A DNA stretch of 64,000 nucleotides from Campanula takesimana (lineage: Eukaryota; Streptophyta; Magnoliopsida; Asterales; Campanulaceae). The notes beneath the pieces are model-generated. The model searched no databases. It saw only the letters and a program-made list of their open reading frames with translations, and was not told the DNA's origin. Location of the stretch: NCBI GenBank assembly GCA_026119855.1, contig JAOWBW010000485.1, forward strand, positions 310,001 through 374,000, written 5' to 3'. Of the stretch, positions 33,490 through 47,095 are shown one piece after another; positions within the stretch are counted from its first letter, which is position 1, and each line of letters opens with the position of its first letter. Both the position numbers and the translations under genes were made by a program.

Positions 33490-33749
33490 CTCCCTCCGTC
33501 CCTCTTTAATCTACAAAAATTTCCCTTTTGGTTGTCCCATTTTAATCTACAAAGCCCCAAATGTTTTAATACTTTTAAAATAATGGGACCCACCTGTCAT
33601 ACTCACAACAACTATCCACTTACTATTCTCTACCCCACTTTCCCTCTCCTACCCAACTATCTATACTCATAGCTCATCAACTTTTTCCCTTTTCTCCTTA
33701 ATTAATGTGTCCAACCCAATTTTTGTAAGTTAAAGAGGGACGGAGGGAG
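33490..33749. mobile_element. Stowaway MITE (260 bp)
   Basis: CTCCCTCCGTCCCTCTTTAA at one end and its inverse ending GGGACGGAGGGAG at the other. TA target sites are at 33488-33489 and 33750-33751. Confidence 0.92.
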
Positions 33750-33882
33750 TATAACCCTGCAATGTACTCAGAGAAAAAGTCCCAATATAACGGATAAACC
33801 ACAATGTAGTACATTATTCATGTTCCTAAATAACTTGACAGTACGTAAGTCGACCTTTTCATAAACAATAGAAAAACTGTTA

Positions 33883-34140
33883 CTCCCTCTGTCCCTAAAT
33901 GAGTGTCTATTTTCAAGAAATTTTTGTCCAAAATGAGTGTTTTTTTTTAACATATCTTTGTCCCTAAATGTTTTTTTTCGAAAAAAATTTCACCGGTCTC
34001 TTTATACATGCAAAACTAAATGTTTGGAAAGGAGATTACAAGATTATATATGAATCTTTGCCACCAAATTGTACAAAAAAAATTGATTTTCAGATGTCCC
34101 TTAAAATAAAATTTAGAAACACATTTAGGGACAGAGGTAG
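33883..34140. mobile_element. Stowaway-type MITE, TCCCTAAATGAGTG family (258 bp)
   Basis: Starts CTCCCTCTGTCCCTAAATG and ends CATTTAGGGACAGAGGTAG with flanking TA. It is the same family as 37431-37689 but in the opposite orientation, sharing interior words such as ATATATGAATCTTTG. Confidence 0.88.
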
Positions 34141-34888
34141 TATTTAATTAGGACTTTAAAAGCCCTAGTTTACATGTTTTTAGTTAGTGCATGCAGTACA
34201 TAACAAAACCTCGATCCCGAGCATACCACTGTAATTAGTTGTTTTAAGTTGTAAACTAAGACTAAGAGTTTAAAACCTTACTTAAACTCATAATTAACTG
34301 GTTACGACTTCTCCTTACTGAAACCCACTTACTACCTACAACATTCGAACGACAGATGGTGTGTGTCTGATTCTAATACTCGTTAAGTGATTACATTTAA
34401 TTTTTGATGGTAAACGCAAGTGAACTTTAATGGTCAAATATTAATCTAATTATCCTAACAAAATCTTAAAAGATTGCTAAATTAATGTTTAGTTACATTG
34501 ATTATAAAAAACAAAATGAGTTAATAAATGATGAATGACAGAAAATAGTAGTAGAAGGAGTTGTATGTAGGGTAGGGTGAAATGGTAAAAAAGTTAATTG
34601 AGGAGTATATTAGATGAGAGGGTGGGAGAGAGGAGATAAGTTAAACACGGGAGACACTGACTGGGAAGATCGATGAGCAGCTCGTGATCCTTGTTTGGAA
34701 TGGATGCAAATCACCCCAATTATTACTATTAATATTTAGCAGTGTTTATGTAATAGAATTGTGGTTGTTGGTTTTGGATCCTTCCAAACACTCCTCACGG
34801 GGATTTTGGACTCGGATTCTTTTTCCATTCTCTATCGCTCTCTCAAGCCGTCTACGCTTTGTCCCCTACTTTCCCTCTCTCTTTCTAC

Positions 34889-35807
34889 TAGGAGTGTAAA
34901 TGGTTCAGTTTGGTTCGGTCTGAGTCATTTTAGAGACCGAACCACTAGTCATCGGTTTGGAAAAATCTCAAACCAAACCGAACCATGAAAAAGTTCAGAC
35001 CAAACTGAACCAAACCGCAGTGCTTTAGCTCGGTTCGGTCTAAATTGCGGTTTAATTCCGCGATTCAGACCACGGTCTAAAACTTGGTTCGGTCTAGAAT
35101 GTTGAAACATTGACTGCATTTCTCACTATTCAACCCATTAATCAGCATATGCATAAGAAATACAAGTTTCAATCCATTATATGCAGCATTGAAATATGTT
35201 GAAGTAAAGAGCTAATAAAAGCATATAGTGCATAAATTGTTTTATGAAGTACTGTTGTAGAACATAATTTTATAAGGCACTGAAAAACTACAATACCAAA
35301 GTTAGAACTTAAGTATCTTGGAATGAATTTTATGCAACACTGTAAACTGACCTTCAAGAAATACGAGTAAAACATGGATTTCCAAGTACAAAAAATTGAA
35401 AAAATGTATTACAGAGTAAGAAGCTAGACATTGTGACTAAGACCATCTTTCATGGTTGATAGCACAAAATTGGATCGAGCTCCAAGATGTCACTACAGAT
35501 TACGGTTTTTCAAAGATCTACGGGCTGGTATTGACTCAAGATAAAATCATCAATATGTACGGTCTCGCGCGGTTTAGTTTGATAGTTCGGTCTAACGGTC
35601 TCGAACCGCGGTTCAGTCTACATTGGTTTGGTTTGGTTTGGTTCGGTCCGGTTTGGTCTGGAAACGCTAGACCACAAACCAAACCGAATCACACGGTTTA
35701 TGAATTATTGAGACCGAACCAAACCACTTATGTTTGAAAACCAAACCAAACCGTATGGTTTGGTTCGGTTCGAAACCGCGGTCTAAACCAAACCGCTTAC
35801 ACCCCTA
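34889..35807. mobile_element. hAT-type non-autonomous element (919 bp)
   Basis: Termini TAGGAGTGTAAATGG and, inverted, TAGGGGTGTAAGCGG. The 8-bp TSD CTTTCTAC lies at 34881-34888 and 35808-35815. Both subterminal regions are rich in GGTTTGGTTCGG-type words. No transposase coding is visible. Confidence 0.92.
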
Positions 35808-37430
35808 CTTTCTACACCTCCCTTTCAACCTTCCGACCTGTAACCAAGACACCTTTGTTTTCAATTTATTATTATAGATAGATATCCCTTCAGTCATCCT
35901 TCTTCTTTTTTTTTTTTATAAAAAATTACTCCTTCATCCCAAAATAAATGTTTATTTTTCAAATTGACTTATGTTAACTATAAAAAGATACTAAATGAGA
36001 ATATCGGGAGTACTTTAATTTCTACTCTCTCACCCCTTCATTAAACTACTAAACTTCACTCCTAGTCACTAAACATAAATCTTGACATTCTGTGATGGTT
36101 AAATATGCCTTCTTTTTTTTATTTGCAACTATACTATACATCAGACTTCTCCTCCTTCCACCATACAGCTCGAACTTGCTGCTAACACGTGCAACTGAAG
36201 ATTATCCGTTGGTACAGGCCTAACTTTGTCTTACTCAACCCCTCTCTATATATATATACTCGTTGTTCCATAATAAATATCTCATCAACGTATACATTAC
36301 AATTGTACAAAAGTAAAATTGCAATAAGACTTTTTATCTATTTAAAAATGTGACATTTATTTTGAGACGGAATAAAAAGGAGAGTGCGACATTTATACCT
36401 CTTCTCTTCTTGTTGATACCTCCTCCACATGCTACTTCTCATAATTCCAACCCAAAAAAAAAGGTACTCTCAAATAACACCTGTCTTATTTTCCCCAAGT
36501 AGATAACTCAGCGACAAATTCAATAATACTCTTTCCGTCTAATAATAAGTATCATAAGTATCGAGTTTTTCATTTTTTTATTTGTCCCAAAAATTACTGT
36601 TTAGTTTGTACATAAGCAAACAATCTTGGTGCAAATATATCATATATAGTACAAGCAATGTACAAACAACATGTACATTCTTTATACTATTTGACAAGTC
36701 ATTTGCGATACTTATTATGGGACTGCGATGCGATGTCGTACTATGAGTTGAGACAAGAATCCATCTTGCCATTTGACAAATCAAAAAAGCAACATGATAT
36801 ATAGTGGCCTAACTCTTTCACCAAGAACCTAGGGCATATATATATGGATTAACTACAAAACCTCAATACCAAACAAACAATATATTAACTCCATTATTCA
36901 GTTCCTATATAATGTGTATCACGAGATGTTTTCTGCATACACAAACACAAAGAGTTGATCATACATAGGAGTATATGAATTACAATGGTTGTAAGTCGGC
37001 AAAATTTTTGCTGGCATTCAAATGTTTCCAACATTGTCTCCATTCCTCAAAGACAAATAGCTGTTGTACCCACCCAACCCAACCCCTCTCCTCTCTACTC
37101 ACATGTTTGCCCTTTTAATCATCACAACAATACAATTCTCTCCATACAATCACCATAATATTTCTCTGTTCCCAAACCTTTGTCTGATCTTCCTTTCTAT
37201 GTTACGTACCCATATTTTGTTTCTGATGGGTCATGCCCTCTTCCTTTCAAAGGAGCTGTGCTGTGCGTGTGAGCTACCAAACGAACTGTGATATCTCTTC
37301 CTAGGTTCATTTAGACTTTAGCCATGATAATAAATCAAGTTAATCATATCCTAGTTGTTAGTCCCTCTATCCCAAAATAAATGTCATACTTTCCATTTCC
37401 ATCACTATTCTTGATGAAGCCTAATTATTA
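35808..37430. other. AT-rich intergenic DNA with eroded MITE traces
   Basis: No gene is recognised. Sequences near 35928-36012 (CTCCTTCATCCCAAAATAAATG ... CGGGAGTA), 36259-36395 and 36528-36720 resemble decayed Stowaway ends, but clean boundaries are lacking. ATG-initiated frames here are short and match nothing I know. Confidence 0.5.
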
Positions 37431-37689
37431 CTACCTTTGTCCCTAAATGAGTGTCAAAATTTCATTTTAAGGGACATTGAAAATCTCAACTTTTTGTACA
37501 ATTTGGTAGCAAAGATTCATATATAATCTTGTAATCTCATTTCCAAACATTTAGTTTTGCACGTATAAAGAAACCGGTGGAAAAAAAAATCGAAAAAAAA
37601 CATTTAGGGACAAAGTTATGTTGAAAAAAGACACTCATTTGGGGACAAAGATTTCTTGAAAATGGACACTCATTTAGGGACAGAGGGAG
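37431..37689. mobile_element. Stowaway-type MITE, same family as 33883-34140
   Basis: Starts CTACCTTTGTCCCTAAATG and ends TTTAGGGACAGAGGGAG, with TA at 37429-37430 and 37690-37691. 259 bp, inverted relative to the copy at 33883. Confidence 0.88.
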
Positions 37690-37855
37690 TACTTCATTAG
37701 TCCCTCTTCTTACCTAATACGTTTGGAAATGAGACTATTTTTTCGGGACAACCAAAAGTGTTAAATATGACTATCGGGAAGGAGGGAGTTTATTCAGTTT
37801 GGTAGCATTTACGTACCTCACGGAGACACTATACTTTATATCTATATTTCCATTA

Positions 37856-38451
37856 GGCCAAAACACGTTTACCCTCCCCCAAAGTATTCACCGATTCTCA
37901 CTTTGCACCCCCCTTTGAAAAGTCGGTCTGTTTGGTATCTAAACTTTCAAATTTTCCCACTTTGCACCACAACCCTAACGAATGTTAGAAAATTTAACAG
38001 AATAGGTAACGTATGCACTAGTTTGTAATGATTATTAGTTTTTAAGCGTCAAATGCAAAGTTTTAAATATAAAGTACAAAAAATTATTTCTTGTTCCAAA
38101 ATAATTAACTTTATCTTAAATTTGCTAAAATAATGTCCGTAATATCATAAATTCACAAATCTGAGATAATTAATATTTTCCTTTTGAATTGGGTATTTTT
38201 ATTGATATTTCCTTTTTAAAAGAATGTTGTACTTTTTTCAAAAAAAAAATACAATTTTTATAAAATAAAATAAATTTTAAAAATAAAAAAATGTGTATAA
38301 TCTTTTATTTTTTTAAAAAACAAATTTATTTTTAAAATAAAGATAAAAATTTAGTACGGTATTTTTTAAAATAAAAAATAAATTATTTTTTAAAAATAAA
38401 TTTATTTATTTTAAATAAAAATTTGGGGGGGGGGGTAAACGTATTTTGGCC
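37856..38451. mobile_element. Mutator-like MITE (596 bp)
   Basis: Inverted termini GGCCAAAACACGTTTACCC and GGCCAAAATACGTTTACCC. The 9-bp flanks TTTCCATTA (37847-37855) and TTTCCATAA (38452-38460) differ at one base. The interior is AT-rich with no coding capacity. The 9-bp TSD points to Mutator. Confidence 0.8.
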
Positions 38452-39343
38452 TTTCCATAATCTTGGATTATCCTAATGTTGATAGCATTTAGGGTTGTGA
38501 ACTAGGCTAACTAAGCCCTACCGAGAAAAAGTCACCTATGCTCAAGCTCGGCTCTTTTATCTGAGGAGACTAAACTTTGAGGTCGGGCTAGGCTCATATA
38601 CTTATATCTAACACCTTAACCGAGCTAATTAAGTTCATAAACAGTTTGCTAATTGTTTCGGAGGACCAAAACAATCAAAATACCAATAAATACGCCAAAA
38701 TCAAATAAACCTCAACCAAAATACAAAGGTTTCTGTTCTCTAGACCACCAGAATGATCCATGGAATGAATCAGGTTCATACTTTCTTATTGTACTTCTAT
38801 ATGTATCTTATATTTAAATCTTACAAACCTAGGAGTCAATAACCGTATCATAAGTTTAGTGAAGAAAATAGAAACCACATTAACTTGTTGATGTTATATT
38901 TATTCTGAATTGATTGGTTTGAGACATTTCTTGGGTATCAGCTAAGAAAGCTCCAGAAATAAAAAAAAAAAAATTAAAAAAAAAAAATGAATAACATAAT
39001 TAGAGCTTGACGATAAGAAGAAACTTCAATAATTTGTGGAAGGAAGGAGTGTGACTTGATGTGCCATTGATATGAGGTGCAAAAATACAAATTAAACAGA
39101 TAAGCAAGCAAACTCTTATTGTAACAATCCAAATACCTACTTGGTCGTCGTCCATCTAGAATAGCAACCTGATTGTGGTCTATTTGGCTTATTACTTGAA
39201 AATAATTACTTCGTTGTCATTTGTAAGTAATGTAAAGAACATACAATTCACTAAAGTTGATTTAGATGGAGCAAAAAACTAACACAATTATTCACCTAAA
39301 TTCAAATGAGATATGCTTCAAATATAGGTAAAATAAGCAAATA
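38452..39343. other. Intergenic, no gene recognised
   Basis: AT-rich, with an A-run near 38960-38990 and no identifiable feature. Confidence 0.5.
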
Positions 39344-39522
39344 CTCCCTCCGTCCCAAAATGATCTTCGCGTTTGACTATTCAAACTTTTTAAGGACATG
39401 AACACTTGTTTCACTAGTCATGTTGTGTCTATGCACTTTTAAACCCAAATTGTAGAAATGAGAACAACTTTTTGGGACAATGAGAAATGACTAATAAGAA
39501 GATCATTTTGGGACGGAGGGAG
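39344..39522. mobile_element. Stowaway MITE (179 bp)
   Basis: CTCCCTCCGTCCCAAAATGA at one end and its inverse ending GGGACGGAGGGAG at the other. TA flanks at 39342-39343 and 39523-39524. Confidence 0.92.
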
Positions 39523-40066
39523 TAAGTAAGATACACCATAATATAAGATCCTGAAACTAACACAATTATTCACCTAAAATTTGAACACTTCAAACTACTT
39601 AACCCTAAAAAGTAAATACAACACACCAATTCTTTGCCCATATTAACGTGATTTGTTGGAATTTACGTAATTTTATTTCCTTCTCTCTTCTGCCTCTGAC
39701 CAAGTGACGTAAACATCAAATAACTGCTCTTCTGCAAGGTGTACAAGTTTTCGTATTCACTGGTTCAAGAATCAAAAGGCATGACATTCCTTGGAGCAAA
39801 AGACGGGTAAACTATGCTTAGAGCCTTTAAACAAGAAGTATTGTTGGGTTAAACCTCTACGTTCTCAACATTCACTTACATATTTATCTTTCTCTAGTTA
39901 GAGCATTTTGGTCTTGTATTTGTTTTTGATCATATCATCTCATGAAATAACTCAGATAAATAACATATATTCTTTGGGTCCAATGATAAAAACAAAGGCC
40001 TTTCTGGACAAGGAAATGTTTCTCGTGACATCTCAAAATTATTGATTATTACAAACATTTAGGTTC

Positions 40067-40176
40067 AAACCCCGAGAAAGATGGGATGCCTTACCCACAT
40101 TCTACAAATTCCCTTGCTGAGAAACCCCGAGAAAGATGGGATACCCTACCCACATTTTACAAATTCCCCTGCTGAG
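40067..40176. repeat. Tandem duplication of a 55-bp unit
   Basis: Two adjacent 55-bp copies, each starting AAACCCCGAGAAAGATGGGA and ending CTGAG, differ at about four positions. The preceding GGTTCAAACCCC resembles a tRNA B box, but no A box or tRNA fold is seen. Confidence 0.85.
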
Positions 40177-40213
40177 ACTCGATGGTCTGCACCCCAAATA
40201 AATTCAACATGTA

Positions 40214-40286
40214 CTACTTATGTCCCAAAATGAATGTCCGAAATTGCTCTTAATCAATCCTCAATTCCGGACATTCACAGATGGAG
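40214..40286. mobile_element. Very short Stowaway derivative (73 bp)
   Basis: CTACTTATGTCCCAAAATG and, inverted, CTCCATCTGTGAATGTCCGG. Both ends share GAATGTCCGGAATTG, giving a compact foldback flanked by TA. Confidence 0.65.
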
Positions 40287-42204
40287 TATTTACCTACTCT
40301 TTTTACTATTCAACTGGTTACAGCAATCCCTAAATGTAACTAGTGGGGATTCAATAAATGCATAAGGTGTTGGATTCAATCCCTTCTGATGCTACTTAGG
40401 CCAGAAATAATTTATGTCATTCAGCAACTATTCAAGCAAGATTCTCTGTTAAGCTTACTTTAGCAAATATTCCATATATAATATAAATTGGAAGTTTAAA
40501 GCAAAACACTTAGAACTCAGACTGACATATAAGTTCAAATAAAATTCACTTCAATTTGTATAAATTTAAACTCCTTTGCCAATGGTTTAGTAGACAATGT
40601 TATACTATTACTTGTATAGGATTCCTTGTGTTTTGCTAGCAAGAACTCACGTGAGTTGCACTTGGGGAAAGTACATTCACATGTGTCAATCAAAACAAAA
40701 CTGTTTAAAGCATAAAGTAGGGAGATAACTGGCTTTGTTTTGCATGAGAGAGGACAAAAATTTGAGTGGCTGTGAAGTAGGATGCTAAGCTTTTATTCAT
40801 GCAAGTATTTTACTAAATGATTTTTTTTATGTTTAAATAAAGTTGCAAATTCAGTCAAGGTAATATATAAAGTATAAACTACAGTCAATTAATAGTCGAC
40901 CCAAGAACAATAATTTACAATAGACCAAACAAAGTAGGTCTCCAAATAGAATTTGAGTCATTTTCATGAAAACCCAAATGGTCCTCTCATTCTCTTGGTT
41001 GGGTTCCTTGATAAGGTGGTTATAACTTAGTTTATGTTCTCGAGTGAGTGCCCGAGGGTGAACTTGGCACCTCTCGTCCTATGAATTTTGAAATAAGTTT
41101 CCAGGTACTAGAGAGTCGAACTTGAAATAGTTTAGGGAGCAAACTTAAATATCACTCCGGCTTGCTCTCATTTATGTTAACCCTGAATGAGAGAAGTCAC
41201 AATCATAATATAGAGACCTGGGCAATCCTTGCCTGTGTAAGCATGTTAGCTTACAGAGAAGCCTACCCGTGCGTGCAAGGGAAAATGCTACTATAATTAA
41301 CAGCTATGATATTTTGTCTTCATTTGTCTTGCAACATATCAGTATACTGTTTTTGTCACAAGCCCAGCCTAAATTTATGTCTGGATTATTATCTGTACTG
41401 CTCCAACAAAGACCAGGTCCACAAAGTTTTTGCTATTACGGGTCTGGAGGGAAGTGTGGTGTTTTATCCCTAATAAAATGCATGCTTTACCGCAATGGCA
41501 TCACATGAAATTGGAGAATGTTATCTTTTAATGGTTTTAAGTTTTTCAATTTAAATGGTATATGGAATGTAAAATTAAAGTTCCAAAAATCTGGTATGAG
41601 CTCGTAGCTTTTTTCTTTCACCAGTTTTCGCACATTACTAGCTGCTCTTATTTAGCTCCTAATCCAAACGTTCAATTATCAAATGATCTGCAGAGAGCAT
41701 CAAAAAATAACCATTGCGGATAAAATGATTGATTGCTCTCAATAGCTGCAATTCACCATCAAACAACTTAATAGAACGAAAAGACATATTAATTGCTAGC
41801 AGGTAGTGGTATTTCGAGTGTACCTGATAAGTTCACAATCAATGGAACTTGGAGAAACGTCAATTCCACCATCTATTTAGTCTAATCTGAGACCAAACTG
41901 TTGTGAAATGGTAGATTCATAAACCTTGATGTTGATCTTGATCCCTTGGCATATCGATTCACAAACCTGAGGTCATTGGTTGCATTCTTCATATGAAGGT
42001 GGCCAAGTTTACCTATTTGGAAAGTGAAAAAACACAACTCATTACAACAATCAAACTTTGTCCGAAACTTTAGTTAGGAAAAATGCTACTCCTATACTCC
42101 GTATGATGCCTGAAATTACCACATCAACTCCCAGTAGTATGTTTTCATTTTGAAAAAAGAACCTGACAGTTACCACCCTATAAGGCTCCTTTTATTATTA
42201 TTTA
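40287..42204. other. Intergenic, no gene recognised
   Basis: No recognisable domain or RNA gene. The 79-codon frame at 41269-41508 has no features I can link to a family. Confidence 0.5.
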
Positions 42205-42440
42205 CTCCCTCACCAAAATAAATGTCCATTTTGCAAGAATCTTGTCCTAAAATGAGTGTCCGAATTTTGGAGAAGTTACTAAATCATCCATCATCAAACA
42301 ACAAGTTCTAATCAACACTAACACTAATGTTGAGATCACAAAGGGTCCTTATGTGCTTATGCTACTAAAATGCTTAAATCCTATATTTCTTGAATTTTGC
42401 TCAAAGTTAAAAGTGGACATTCATGTTGGGACAGAGGCGG
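42205..42440. mobile_element. Degenerate Stowaway-type MITE (236 bp)
   Basis: CTCCCTCACCAAAATAAATG start and GGGACAGAGGCGG end, TA flanks at 42203-42204 and 42441-42442. The inner GTCCATTTTG and GTGGACATTC are related in inverted orientation. Confidence 0.7.
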
Positions 42441-44596
42441 TATTTATATACATGTGTCTGTGCACACGTAATCATTTATATGGCACAATTCTGGACAACC
42501 AGAAGCCTTGTGCTTGCACATCAGCTAAACTACTAACTTCTAAGTTCAAGGCTTACTATGAAGATAAAGCAATGAAGATAATTTCTGCCTTCGCTTTCAA
42601 AAGAAAATCCGGGATGATATCCCAGTTAAAGTCGTTGATTCTTGCACCAACCAAATCAGGTTTTCATGCCAAACAGATCAGAAAGAAAATCAACAACTTT
42701 ATTTCTGAACTCAGGAAATTTGTCGACCATAAGTTGATACATCAAAAATAAATACTTCTGTTTGAATCCTTCCCATACGCATAAATGACAATTTTCTTTG
42801 TCGTGTCCATTTTGTGATGCTCACAAGAACAGTATTTCTAGCCGTGTCTATAGAGGTTAGCCTAATCGATGTAAATTTCCAGAGTGGCAAAGCTATATGG
42901 ACCAGTCAGAAAGTTAGCAATTTGCTTAATTTGGTAAAGTGCACCTTACAACCCCACTGATTGTGACAAATAGTACGCTAGATATACAAGATTAGGTCAC
43001 GAGGAGTATAACTATTTGTAAAAGATGTAATTTCATTTAGAACACCTCAGAAACAGAAACTTTATGAGTGTGTTTGGGTGAACCATGTTACAACACTGCA
43101 TGATGTCATCGTCCCTTCTTCACATGAAATAAAATAAGAAAAATCCACAAGAAAAAACAACTCAACCACAAAAAAACGCAAGGAACACAGTGGCTCAAGT
43201 GCCGAAAGGCAACTATTATAGGGAATTTCCAGGTGTTGCGTCTCTTAGTGGAATATTAGATGAAAGGTCGAAATCGGTGTGTGTTTTGGCAGGATGTTGA
43301 GGCTTTTGAGTTTTGGGATGGAAATCCAACTTAGACTAGCATCTTGAAAATGACTAATCACCAGTCTCTTTCTAGCTGTGGTCTCAAATTGTATATCCCA
43401 AGAGGCTGCAATGAAACAATAGTAAAAACAGGGAACTCCAATATGATGATTTGAGAAAGATATCTAAGCAGAGTCCCTGCACTAGAAAATTACAGATACC
43501 ATTTGGACTCTGTTCCTAGAGCTCTACTGATGCCAACTACACTACTTTTGAGCAATAACAGGAAACTAAAGTAATTAACAAAAATGTGAGGAAAAAATTT
43601 GTACGTGATTATATTTGGAGGACCATCAGCTATACTGCTAGAGAGTGGTTGTAGACTTCCAACATGTACTAATCTTCTTTGACAAATCAGTCCCTGAAGT
43701 TGCAATCTTAGGCAGAGTTAGTCCCAATCAACAAGACACACCCGACTTGGACATAAACAGACGATCTTGCAAATGGGTATATTTCATGATATACAACTGC
43801 CACTTCCAGTCCATAATACTATTTGTCAATTTACGAGTGGACCTATGGCGAACTCGCAACTCCATGGATAAGCGAGGGATTTGGCAAGAAAAAAAAAATA
43901 TAGAAGCAAAATATTATTGTATCTAGATCTTCAATAAAGTTGGATGACTTTATGGTGATGAGGGTTCTTAGTGCCCATGGTCCAAACTAGGCCAAAAAAT
44001 AACAAAAGGTAGACAAGTACTTAGCATGTACTGTGTAATATATCGCTGTAAACCATAAAAATAAATTAGAACTACTTAAGCATACACTTGGTCTTTGATT
44101 TACACTGCATAAACTCTTAAGTTCGAAAAGGGTCAACGTAAACTTGACCCGTGTATTACAGAAGACTTTCCAGCTGAAGGTCATGAACCTTGAGAATCAT
44201 TTCAAACTTCATCTATATTTTCTTTATGGAATCCATTCAACGTCTTAAGTTTATCTGAGCCTAATAAGTTAACAAAACTAGCTTCAAGTTTGGTTCTGGA
44301 AACTACCTAACCATACACTTGGTCTTTGATTGGCTCAGACCAGATCTCCTAGTAACTAAGCTTTTTTCTTCTCAAGTCATTGCCTAATGCCAAAAAAAAC
44401 AAACCCACAGTCAATCCAAATGTGTCATTCAAGTGATAATTCTCTTGGTCTAAGATTTGTAATCACATGCCCAAGAAACAGAATGAATAAATCTACTCAA
44501 AAGGAATTTCACACTTTTAAGAGTCTCCTATGTCATGTTCCATAAGTATATGTTACATCTTTCTTGAAAAATCTCTTCAGATGGCATCGAAACATA
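42441..44596. other. Intergenic, no gene recognised
   Basis: No supported gene. ACACTTGGTCTTTGATT occurs twice (about 44086 and 44309), suggesting a small old duplication. Confidence 0.5.
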
Positions 44597-44845
44597 CTCC
44601 CTCTGTCCCGAAAAGTTACTCCCTCTTTTTTCGTTGTTATTACGAATGAACTATGTGCCATAATTTAGGCCACTTTTGAAAATCCTAATGAAAATTTACA
44701 CTTTGTTATTGATACACCATTATAAATACTATCAATACCAATTTTTAGATTCTCAATAAGATAATCAAAAGTAACCTAAATTATTGCTCAGAGTTCACTC
44801 GTAATAACACTGAAAAAAAGAGGGACTAACTTTCCGGGACAGGAG
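44597..44845. mobile_element. Stowaway-type MITE (249 bp)
   Basis: Starts CTCCCTCTGTCCCGAAAAGT and ends ACTTTCCGGGACAGGAG with flanking TA at 44595 and 44846. Confidence 0.85.
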
Positions 44846-47056
44846 TATAAAGAAAGATCAGCATTTTGTCAAGCACAACCCCACAATTTTCATGGCTAAG
44901 GTTTGTAGAAATTATTTTACTACAAGGGACATGTGGGACCCGTTCCATTTCGATATAATCCTATTAAAACACCGATTCTGCAGGTCCCATGTACATCTGA
45001 ACTCCCTAATTACTACTTTGGGCATAGGTGGACTCTTTGGTTGGTTTTCAAGCATCGAAGCACCGTGTTCCTGAGTGGGTGGGTCTGGTAGAATTGATCT
45101 CCGGATCAGTGAAAATGGAGTGCATTACTTGTTATTAGTAGTAAAAATACTGTATACGGATAATGGCGTGTGTTTCTATTAAAAATTACATTTGGATAAT
45201 CACAAAATTGTATCTTCACTTGCATCATGTTAATCTCTAGTAGTATTTAATTCCTTGATCCACTGGTGGTTGGATTTCCTGTGGCATCCTTATATAGCTT
45301 TCAGAAGCAAACAGAAAAAGTAGAGACCTTTCCTAAGTGTTTGTGGGTGCCGCTGCAACAGGAGTATATATTTTGCTTGAAGACACCACAACAACTTTCA
45401 AACACGTCTTGAGGTTATTGACAATAGCATTGACTATGGTGTAATCACTCTCATCACTACATGTGATACATTTCTGGTTATGTTAAAGAAACTTTTTAGT
45501 TAGGAGACCCCTAATACTGGTGATGATGCAAGATAAACCTGTCAATGAGGTGTTAGATATTAGTTGGGCTGGAGAAACAGAAAGGATTGTCGAGGTACGG
45601 TTAGAGGTTGGGAAAAGAGTAGAAGAGTTGGGAAATAATAAGCTGGGAGATGAGGAAGAAACATAAGAAATGTTATAGAGTAGGATTTTTTGTTGTTTTA
45701 TTTGATTATACATGTACGGTTACACTTGTGATGGTTTACGAATTCAACTAAGGGCAGATATCAGGAGCTTGTGGCAAGGTTGGAGTTTCAGTTTTATTAG
45801 CAATATCCTCTACCTTTGGCTTCTTAGGAAGAGTCTTCTCGTCAGTTTCCATTGGTACACGAAGTTAGATCAATGTCCCCCAACAATCTTGTATCTATAA
45901 TATGCTTTTGATTTCTTAAGTTTTCAGCTTCCCTATACTTATCAAAGTAGTTATTTTGAAGATCAAAATTGGTATGGCATAATTCCTAAGGGGTTATAAA
46001 TTATAATCTTAATGAGCATTTGTGTTTCCCCATTATATAAAACCAGTCCGTGTACGTAGCACCATATATTAATTTAAATTTATGCTAGTGAAGAAACATA
46101 CTTGTACTGAATGCTAGTTCGATAGAGTCCACATAATGTACACACACCAGAGCACAAGAATCTTGAAAACAAGAAAAACACCCTTTATCTAGACTTGATG
46201 ATTAAATCAAGCTTATATTCCCTAGAATATCTTCTTTGACATCACTACTCATTTCAAAACTTATGCTTCTCGTGGCTGTAAGAAGAGGAGGGTTTCCTCA
46301 ACTGAATTAATCAATCTCCAAAGTAAGTAAAAAGAATTTATTGTTTAGAAAATGCGCAATCACAAACCCAAACAAAACTACAAACAAATTGCATGAAGGC
46401 ATTACTGTAGATTCCAGAAGCATGATGCACGTACTTGTCAATAGTACTAACTCATTTCATAAACGGATAGACTTATTGATCACCTTATTGCTGTTTTCAG
46501 AGAAGTGGTGGAGGGAATAGAATATGTATGGTATGGGGCTCAACAGCCACCAAAAGACTTTCGTCAGCCGGGAACAGTTAGCATTATGGGGACACTTCCA
46601 GGCTTCATTCTTTATCACTGAACACGGAAGCTTTCCTCTACCACAGTCACGCCTTTCTTTTAATGTAAAAGGCATCATAAAATGCCAATCTATTGGAAGG
46701 TGATTCAATATGAAATTCAGTTTCCCTTCCTGTGACTTCCATTGCATAACTTATCTTCTTCAAAGACATTTATCATGAAACTTATTCATGATTATTTTCC
46801 CGGCTATCATTTTCCTTTCATTGTTAAAGATCATTTTTTAATTTTCAAATTCATTCTGCCAAACAAATGAGTTTTTTTTTTTTTTTTTTTTTTTTAAATG
46901 ATGGTTCGAGCTAACAAAGCCATTAAACATGTGAAGGAGTTTTGAAAATTGACCTAGTGATAAATGTATTAGGCCATGACTAGCATTACTTGTGAATTAT
47001 GGCACTACATTTTTTATCTGAAATGTCATAAAATGATCATATACAAAGTTAAAAAT
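44846..47056. other. Intergenic, no gene recognised
   Basis: No recognisable product on either strand. Short frames at 45712-45900 (+) and 46457-46747 (-) have no known motifs. A long poly-T run lies near 46871-46896. Confidence 0.5.
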
Positions 47057-47095
47057 CAGTAATCCCGGGATAGCAATGCTATCCAGGGATTACTG
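47057..47095. repeat. Near-perfect palindrome with 19-bp arms
   Basis: CAGTAATCCCGGGATAGCA, one spacer base, then its inverse with one mismatch. The right arm overlaps a 13-bp inverted terminus, ATGCTATCCAGGG (47076-47088), repeated inverted at 47165-47177. That bounds a 102-bp remnant with GGGGCC/GGCCGGCCC words resembling a hAT MITE end. Confidence 0.75.

Noticed and set aside
36240..36740. Additional Stowaway MITEs
   Set aside because: Only one end or eroded ends can be paired by eye; listed as traces, not as features.
40050..40180. Possible tRNA or SINE because of GGTTCAAACCCC
   Set aside because: No A box, cloverleaf or A-rich tail at the expected spacing; the region is better described as a 55-bp tandem duplication.
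41269..41508. Small ORF of 79 codons
   Set aside because: No motif, no splice context and no similarity that I recognise; expected by chance.
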